From positions 1-8,518 of the forward strand of contig CANQSI010000035.1 of the NCBI GenBank assembly GCA_947626465.1: a DNA stretch of 8,518 nt. The letters run 5' to 3'. The notes beneath the pieces were generated by a model. It was not told the origin of the DNA. It was given only the letters and a program-made list of their open reading frames with translations, and searched no databases. Position numbers and translations under genes: made by a program. This document shows, one piece after another, positions 5,433 through 8,518 of the stretch. Position 1 is the stretch's first letter. The number at the start of each line of letters is the position of its first letter. Source of the DNA: an uncultured Atopobiaceae bacterium (lineage in GTDB: Bacteria; Actinomycetota; Coriobacteriia; Coriobacteriales; Atopobiaceae).

Positions 5433-6392
5433 CTATTCGCTGGGGATCTGCGTTTCGAGCCTGTTGTAGTAATTCATGAAGTTGGTGTCAGCATCGTGGA
5501 ACGTAGCGCTGAACGTCTGCAGGCTGCCCGTTGGACTCGTCGCGAGATCGGTGAGCGTCAGGTACTCGTTGTAGAGATCCATCAGAGTGTTGTAGGCGTT
5601 CTGGAGGTCCTCAGGCGGGTTGCTCAACTTGCTCATCATGTTCTTGACGCTCGCTTGGTTGCTTTCGATCTCGCTCACGGTGTATTGCGTACTGGGATCG
5701 GAAAACAGCAGGGAAAGCGCGGTGTTGAAGTCGTCGGAGTAGTACTCTTGGATGTCGCTGTCCCACAGGTAGGCACTCCTGCTGTCGAAGATCGCGCTGT
5801 TCCACACCTTCACGATCGTGTTGGAGAGCGTCTCGGCTTCGGCCGCGCCGTTGAGCATGCTGAAACTCGTGGTCTCCATGGTGGAGATGTAGTCCTCGCG
5901 GCTCTTCTGCGCGTTTGCATTCTGGAAGAAGACGAAGCCCACCACGACGAGCGCGGCCACCACGATGCAACCGATGATGGCGATCATCTTGGTGGGGCGT
6001 TTCTTGGCGGGGACGTCCATGGGGACATAGGAAGCGGCGTTCGGCATCGCCTGGCCCTGCGGCGGCACGAACTGGCCCTGCGGCGGCACGGGCTTGTCCT
6101 GCGGCGGCACGGGCTGGCTCTGTGACGGCATGGGTTGGCCCTGCGAAGGCGCAGCTTGTCCCTGGGGCTCCTGCGTGTACTGGCCCATCGGAGACGGGGG
6201 ATCGCCAGGGGAGCGAACCCCTTGGCCAGGGCTCGCGGCATCCACGGGCTCCGGGGTGAAGAAATCCACCGCGTTCGTCACCTCCGGCATGCTCGGTGCC
6301 TCGGGCACGCCCGCCGCATCGTTCTCACCGTCGATGGGGGAGGCCGAAGGTGCGAATGCCTCGTCGTGCTCGTTGTGCAGCGTCTCGTCCAT
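5433..6392 (-). CDS. Single-pass membrane protein, Pro/Gln-rich cytoplasmic region and uncharacterised outer domain
   Basis: From the ATG at 6392 the product has 319 residues. Residues 1-70 are acidic and disordered. Residues 78-117 form a Pro/Gln-rich stretch with a seven-residue repeat (QGQPMPS, QSQPVPP, QDKPVPP, QGQFVPP). A basic KKRPTK (130-135) is followed by one hydrophobic helix at about 136-156 (MIAIIGCIVVAALVVVGFVFF), so the N-terminus should be cytoplasmic and residues 157-319 outside. The outer part is helical with many Tyr, Asn and Asp. Its motifs DDFNTALSLLFSD, NPPEDLQNAY and LATSPTGSLQTF recall a domain seen in hypothetical proteins of Firmicutes and Actinobacteria, of unknown role. 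The longer reading from 6719 is rejected because its first 109 residues are translated tandem repeats and palindromes. AGAGAAG upstream is a plausible but distant ribosome site. Confidence 0.85.
   Translation of the reverse strand: MDETLHNEHDEAFAPSASPIDGENDAAGVPEAPSMPEVTNAVDFFTPEPVDAASPGQGVRSPGDPPSPMGQYTQEPQGQAAPSQGQPMPSQSQPVPPQDKPVPPQGQFVPPQGQAMPNAASYVPMDVPAKKRPTKMIAIIGCIVVAALVVVGFVFFQNANAQKSREDYISTMETTSFSMLNGAAEAETLSNTIVKVWNSAIFDSRSAYLWDSDIQEYYSDDFNTALSLLFSDPSTQYTVSEIESNQASVKNMMSKLSNPPEDLQNAYNTLMDLYNEYLTLTDLATSPTGSLQTFSATFHDADTNFMNYYNRLETQIPSE
6052..6156 (-). repeat. Five in-frame 21-bp tandem repeats encoding the Pro/Gln heptad
   Basis: Starting at 6052, units of 21 bp (plus-strand consensus TGGCCCTGCGGCGGCACGRRC) repeat five times inside the membrane-protein gene. 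The first three are nearly identical and the last two more diverged. They encode Q-G/S/D-Q/K-x-V/M-P-P/S. Length variation between strains by slippage is likely. Confidence 0.85.
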
Positions 6393-6446
6393 GGCGCGCG
6401 CTTCTCTGGATGGCAATTCACGCGGGTGATCGGAAACTCGAGCATG

Positions 6447-6452
6447 AGTGTA
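6447..6452 (-). promoter_or_regulatory. Candidate -10 box for the membrane-protein gene
   Basis: On the minus strand TACACT matches the -10 hexamer seen before both tRNA genes. It lies 54 bp before the ATG at 6392 and just downstream of the 18-bp repeat array. No clear -35 is seen. Confidence 0.35.
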
Positions 6453-6454
6453 CC

Positions 6455-6537
6455 GTCTGCCCACGTGGAAGCTCCCCACTCCGTGGAAGCTCTCCGTTGC
6501 ATGTAAGCGTCCCGCTACATGGAAGCGTCCCGTTACC
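6455..6537 (-). repeat. Four and a half 18-bp tandem repeats upstream of the membrane-protein gene
   Basis: On the minus strand the consensus GCTTCCAYGKARCGGGAC repeats with an exact 18-bp period (units at 6455-6472, 6473-6490, 6491-6508 and 6509-6526), plus a partial unit GGTAACGGGAC at 6527-6537. The GCTTCCA core is constant except for one change (GCTTACA). The position directly upstream of the candidate -10 suggests a multi-site operator, though it could be a simple minisatellite. Confidence 0.75.
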
Positions 6538-6550
6538 GCCTCCTGTCCCC

Positions 6551-6585
6551 TTCGTGCTTTACATAAGATCTCAGAATTACACGGT
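6551..6585. other. AT-rich patch in the divergent region
   Basis: The stretch TTTACATAAGATCTCAGAAT and following bases is far richer in A+T than its surroundings. It lies between the 18-bp array and the palindromes. It could hold a promoter on either strand (TATGTA on minus, TAAGAT on plus), but no well-spaced pair of hexamers is seen. Confidence 0.3.
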
Positions 6586-6602
6586 CTTGCGGCAGGGGAG
6601 CA

Positions 6603-6653
6603 CAGAAACTCTTTGCCTTGTGCCATCGGGTGGCACGAGGGCAAGAGTTTCTG
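6603..6653. repeat. Long stem-loop flanked by CAGAAACTC / GAGTTTCTG
   Basis: Two 23-nt arms (6603-6625 and 6631-6653) are complementary at 20 positions, with one extra G-U pair and two mismatches, around the loop TCGGG. The stem ends in CAGAAACTC and GAGTTTCTG. No U-run follows, so it is not a standard terminator. Confidence 0.8.
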
Positions 6654-6686
6654 ACATGGATTCCGCCCAAATCTGGCGTGAGGGCG

Positions 6687-6769
6687 GGAGTTTCTGTCTT
6701 TTCGCGGCGCGAAGGCCACTCTTTCTGTGTTTTCGGCCCCTCGAATCGGGATTCCGAGTCAGAAACTCC
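6687..6769. repeat. Second TTTCTG palindrome block
   Basis: GGAGTTTCTG (6687-6696) and CAGAAACTCC (6760-6769) form a 10-bp inverted repeat. A degenerate copy CTCTTTCTG (6719-6727) lies inside, and a CTCGAATC / GATTCCGAG hairpin just before the right arm. The units share a core resembling GGCGYGAGGGCRGGAGTTTCTG with the first block, so both look like copies of one dispersed palindromic repeat. Confidence 0.6.
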
Positions 6770-6770
6770 G

Positions 6771-6846
6771 GCTCTCACGGCAGGGGCCTCGCGGCAGTGG
6801 GCTCGCGGCAGGACCCTCTCGTGGCAGGAGCCTCTCGCGGCAGACC
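6771..6846 (+). repeat. Five short CTCGCGGCAG repeats just before murI
   Basis: The core GGCAG, preceded by C-T-C and CG or TG, occurs at 6779, 6793, 6807, 6823 and 6839, a spacing of 14, 14, 16 and 16 bp. A sixth GCGGCAGG is at 6590, before the first palindrome. The array ends about 50 bp before the murI start codon. Confidence 0.6.
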
Positions 6847-6878
6847 GGAGTACCCTTGAGCGGGTGACGAACGCGGCG

Positions 6879-6886
6879 AGGAAAGG
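6879..6886 (+). promoter_or_regulatory. Shine-Dalgarno site of the murI-rdgB fusion
   Basis: AGGAAAGG lies 7 nt before the ATG at 6894. This favours that start over the in-frame GTG at 6864 and over longer readings that would run back into the repeats. Confidence 0.75.
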
Positions 6887-6893
6887 CGGGCAG

Positions 6894-8462
6894 ATGGCGG
6901 ATCGGCGGCCCATCGGCATCTTCGATTCCGGTATTGGCGGGCTCACGGTCGCGCGCGCCATCGCGTCCGAGCTGCCCGCTGAATCGATGATCTACCTCGG
7001 CGATACGCTGCGCTGCCCCTATGGCTCCCGGCCTCAGGAAGAGGTGCGCGGCTTCGTGCGCCAGATCGTGGCCTGGTTTTCCGAGCGCGACGTGAAGCTC
7101 CTCGTGATTGCGTGCAACACCGCCACCGCGGCCGGCCTCGACCTCGCGCAGCAATCGCTCCCCATCCCCGTGCTCGGCGTCATCGTGCCGGGTGCGCGCG
7201 CCGTCGTGCAGGAAACCCACACGCGGCGCGTGGGCGTGCTCGCCACGCAGGGCACGTGCTCGTCGGGGAGCTATCCCGCCGCCATTCGCGCGCTCGACGC
7301 GGGTGTGCGGGTGTGGCAGGCGCCCTCCGCGCGCGGTGTGGAGGTGGTGGAGAGCCACCTCGCCTCGCCCGCCGCCATGGGCAAGGACTGGATGAGCGAT
7401 CGCGAGGCGTTCAGCACGCCCGAGGTTCGCGCCATCGCCGAGGAGGACACCGCGCCCCTTCGCGGCCATGGCATCGACGCCGTCATCCTCGGTTGCACGC
7501 ACTTCCCGCTACTCGCGCGCGAGTATCGCCGTGCGCTCGGGCCGGGCGTGCGCGTGGTGTCCTCGGCGGAGGAGACGGCGCGCGAGGTGCGCGAGTACCT
7601 TGAGCGCGCAGGCGCCCTCGCCGAGCCGCTGCCTCTCGAAGGCGAGGAGCGCGAGGCTCCTGAGCTGCATCCCGCCTACCACTTCGCCACCACGTCTCCC
7701 GAGCTCGGCGCCTTTGCCGTGGCGGGGGAGTATGTGTTCGGGCGGCGCCTGAAGGCCGTGGAGAGCGTCGACATCGCCACGCTCGAGGCGCTTGGCGAGG
7801 CCTTCGAGCGCCGCGAGGAAATGCCCGAATCCATGGCGAACCCACAGCGCGTGGTGGTGGCCACTGGCAACCCCCACAAGCTGCGCGAGATAGGCGAGAT
7901 CCTCTCTCCCGTGCTTCCGGGCGTGGAGTTCGTGAGCGTGAAGGAGCTCGGCGACTTCCCCGAGCCCGAGGAGGATGGCGAGACCTTCATCGAGAACGCG
8001 CTCATCAAGGCGCGCGCTGCGGCGATGGAGACGGGCCTTCCCGCCGTCGCCGACGACTCCGGCCTCGACGTGGACGCGCTCGACGGGGAGCCGGGCGTGC
8101 GTTCGGCGCGCTGGGCGGGCGTCCATGGCGACGACCTCGCGAACAACGAGAAGCTCATGGCGCGCATGGCCCGCGTGCCCGATGCGGCGCGTACGGCGCG
8201 TTTCCGCTCGGCGGTCTGCCTCGTCACGCCCGAGGGCGAGGAAGTGGTGGCCGAGGGCGCATGCGAGGGCACGGTTGGGCATGAGCCGCGCGGCACGGGC
8301 GGCTTTGGCTACGATCCGCTTTTCTGGCCGCTCGACACTCCGGGGCAGACGATGGCGGAGCTCACGCCTGAGCAGAAGAACGCGATCTCACACCGATTTC
8401 ACGCGCTTTCAGCGCTCGCGGAGAAGCTGCGGGGCCGTAGTCTGAGCTCGTCTACGCAGTGA
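6894..8462 (+). CDS. murI-rdgB: Fused glutamate racemase (MurI) and RdgB/HAM1 non-canonical purine NTP pyrophosphatase
   Basis: The single 522-residue reading frame encodes two cytoplasmic enzymes. Residues 1 to about 310 are glutamate racemase, making D-Glu for peptidoglycan: IFDSGIGGLTV (9-19), YLGDTLRCPYG (34-44), ACNTATAAG with catalytic Cys75, and GCTHFPLL with catalytic Cys201. This half is longer than a typical 265-residue MurI, with an extended C-terminal part at about 240-310. From Met314 the RdgB domain begins: VVATGNPHKLREI (321-333), TFIENALIKA (364-373), DDSGLDVDALDGEPGVRSAR (387-406), GTGGFGYDPLF (467-477) and SHRFHALSAL (499-508). It hydrolyses (d)ITP and XTP to monophosphates. 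All key motifs of both halves look intact. An internal ATG at 7833 could also give free RdgB. Nothing suggests a sequencing frameshift. Confidence 0.95.
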   Translation: MADRRPIGIFDSGIGGLTVARAIASELPAESMIYLGDTLRCPYGSRPQEEVRGFVRQIVAWFSERDVKLLVIACNTATAAGLDLAQQSLPIPVLGVIVPGARAVVQETHTRRVGVLATQGTCSSGSYPAAIRALDAGVRVWQAPSARGVEVVESHLASPAAMGKDWMSDREAFSTPEVRAIAEEDTAPLRGHGIDAVILGCTHFPLLAREYRRALGPGVRVVSSAEETAREVREYLERAGALAEPLPLEGEEREAPELHPAYHFATTSPELGAFAVAGEYVFGRRLKAVESVDIATLEALGEAFERREEMPESMANPQRVVVATGNPHKLREIGEILSPVLPGVEFVSVKELGDFPEPEEDGETFIENALIKARAAAMETGLPAVADDSGLDVDALDGEPGVRSARWAGVHGDDLANNEKLMARMARVPDAARTARFRSAVCLVTPEGEEVVAEGACEGTVGHEPRGTGGFGYDPLFWPLDTPGQTMAELTPEQKNAISHRFHALSALAEKLRGRSLSSSTQ

Positions 8463-8468
8463 GCGCTG

Positions 8469-8492
8469 CCCCTGGGCGGCGCAGCCCAAGGG
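8469..8492 (+). promoter_or_regulatory. Hairpin overlapping the ribosome-binding site of the next gene
   Basis: CCCCTGGGC (8469-8477) pairs with GCCCAAGGG (8484-8492) with one mismatch around GGCGCA. The right arm includes the first bases of the Shine-Dalgarno AAGGGAGG (8488-8495), so it could limit initiation unless a ribosome finishing at 8462 opens it. Confidence 0.4.
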
Positions 8493-8499
8493 AGGCAGC

Positions 8500-8518
8500 A
8501 TGAAGATCATCCGCACGC
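8500..8518 (+). CDS. Start of an unidentified gene (MKIIRT...), truncated by the window end
   Basis: An ATG at 8500 follows the strong Shine-Dalgarno AAGGGAGG with a 4-nt gap, 37 bp after the murI-rdgB stop codon and on the same strand. Only six codons are visible, so the function cannot be given. It is probably co-transcribed with the fusion gene. Confidence 0.7.

Noticed and set aside
4989..6125. Long plus-strand open frame of 378 codons
   Set aside because: It runs through the hairpins and then antisense to the membrane-protein gene. Its composition is that of a GC-rich shadow frame, with no recognisable domain and no ribosome site.
6393..6719. 109-codon N-terminal extension of the membrane protein
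   Set aside because: The extension is a translation of the 18-bp array and TTTCTG palindromes. The ATG at 6392 begins a sensible acidic N-terminus.
6455..6846. CRISPR array
   Set aside because: The repeats are contiguous or only 14-18 bp apart, with no unique 30-bp spacers and no cas genes.
6618..6893. 92-codon N-terminal extension of MurI
   Set aside because: It is a translation of repeats. Glutamate racemases begin a few residues before the DSGIGG motif, and a good Shine-Dalgarno precedes 6894.

Overview
The window is GC-rich bacterial DNA with short intergenic gaps inside operons, strong Shine-Dalgarno sites and tRNA genes that encode their own 3' CCA. It also carries a glutamate racemase fused to a RdgB/HAM1 pyrophosphatase. 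Together these suggest an actinobacterium, most likely a Coriobacteriia member of the Olsenella/Collinsella/Atopobium type. That assignment is inferred from gene content and style, not from a search.

Layout. Positions 1-88 hold the tail of an unidentified plus-strand gene. Positions 316-822 encode a lincosamide nucleotidyltransferase homologue (Lnu(A)-like). A tRNA-Glu(UUC) lies on the minus strand at 963-1038, its 3' end facing the lnu gene. Positions 1110-4764 form a minus-strand operon read right to left: a MurE-like Mur ligase, then two paralogous helical-repeat (TPR-like) proteins, with an 11-bp overlap at the first junction and TAG directly abutting ATG at the second. A candidate -10 box (TATACT) only 8 bp before the Mur ligase ATG suggests a leaderless mRNA. 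Diverging from this operon is tRNA-Val(UAC) at 4877-4952, followed by a strong terminator.

Positions 4953-5432 contain no gene but a dense set of palindromes. The tRNA-Val 3' end recurs there, first as a perfect 30-nt inverted copy and then as a diverged direct copy followed by its own terminator. Between these copies and beyond are several long hairpins, three with the GCGAAGC mini-hairpin core. Positions 5433-6392 (minus) encode a single-pass membrane protein with a Pro/Gln-rich cytoplasmic repeat and an uncharacterised outer domain. The 500-bp divergent region before murI holds three separate repeat families: an 18-bp tandem array, a set of TTTCTG/CAGAAA palindromes, and a GGCAG array. Positions 6894-8462 encode the MurI-RdgB fusion, and a further gene starts at 8500.

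Two genes serve peptidoglycan precursor synthesis: the D-glutamate supplier MurI, and the MurE-like ligase that would add residue 3 to UDP-MurNAc-L-Ala-D-Glu. The RdgB half of the fusion cleans the nucleotide pool. The lnu gene beside a tRNA 3' end is the most accessory-looking part. The least explained material is the two non-coding, repeat-rich regions on either side of the membrane-protein gene.
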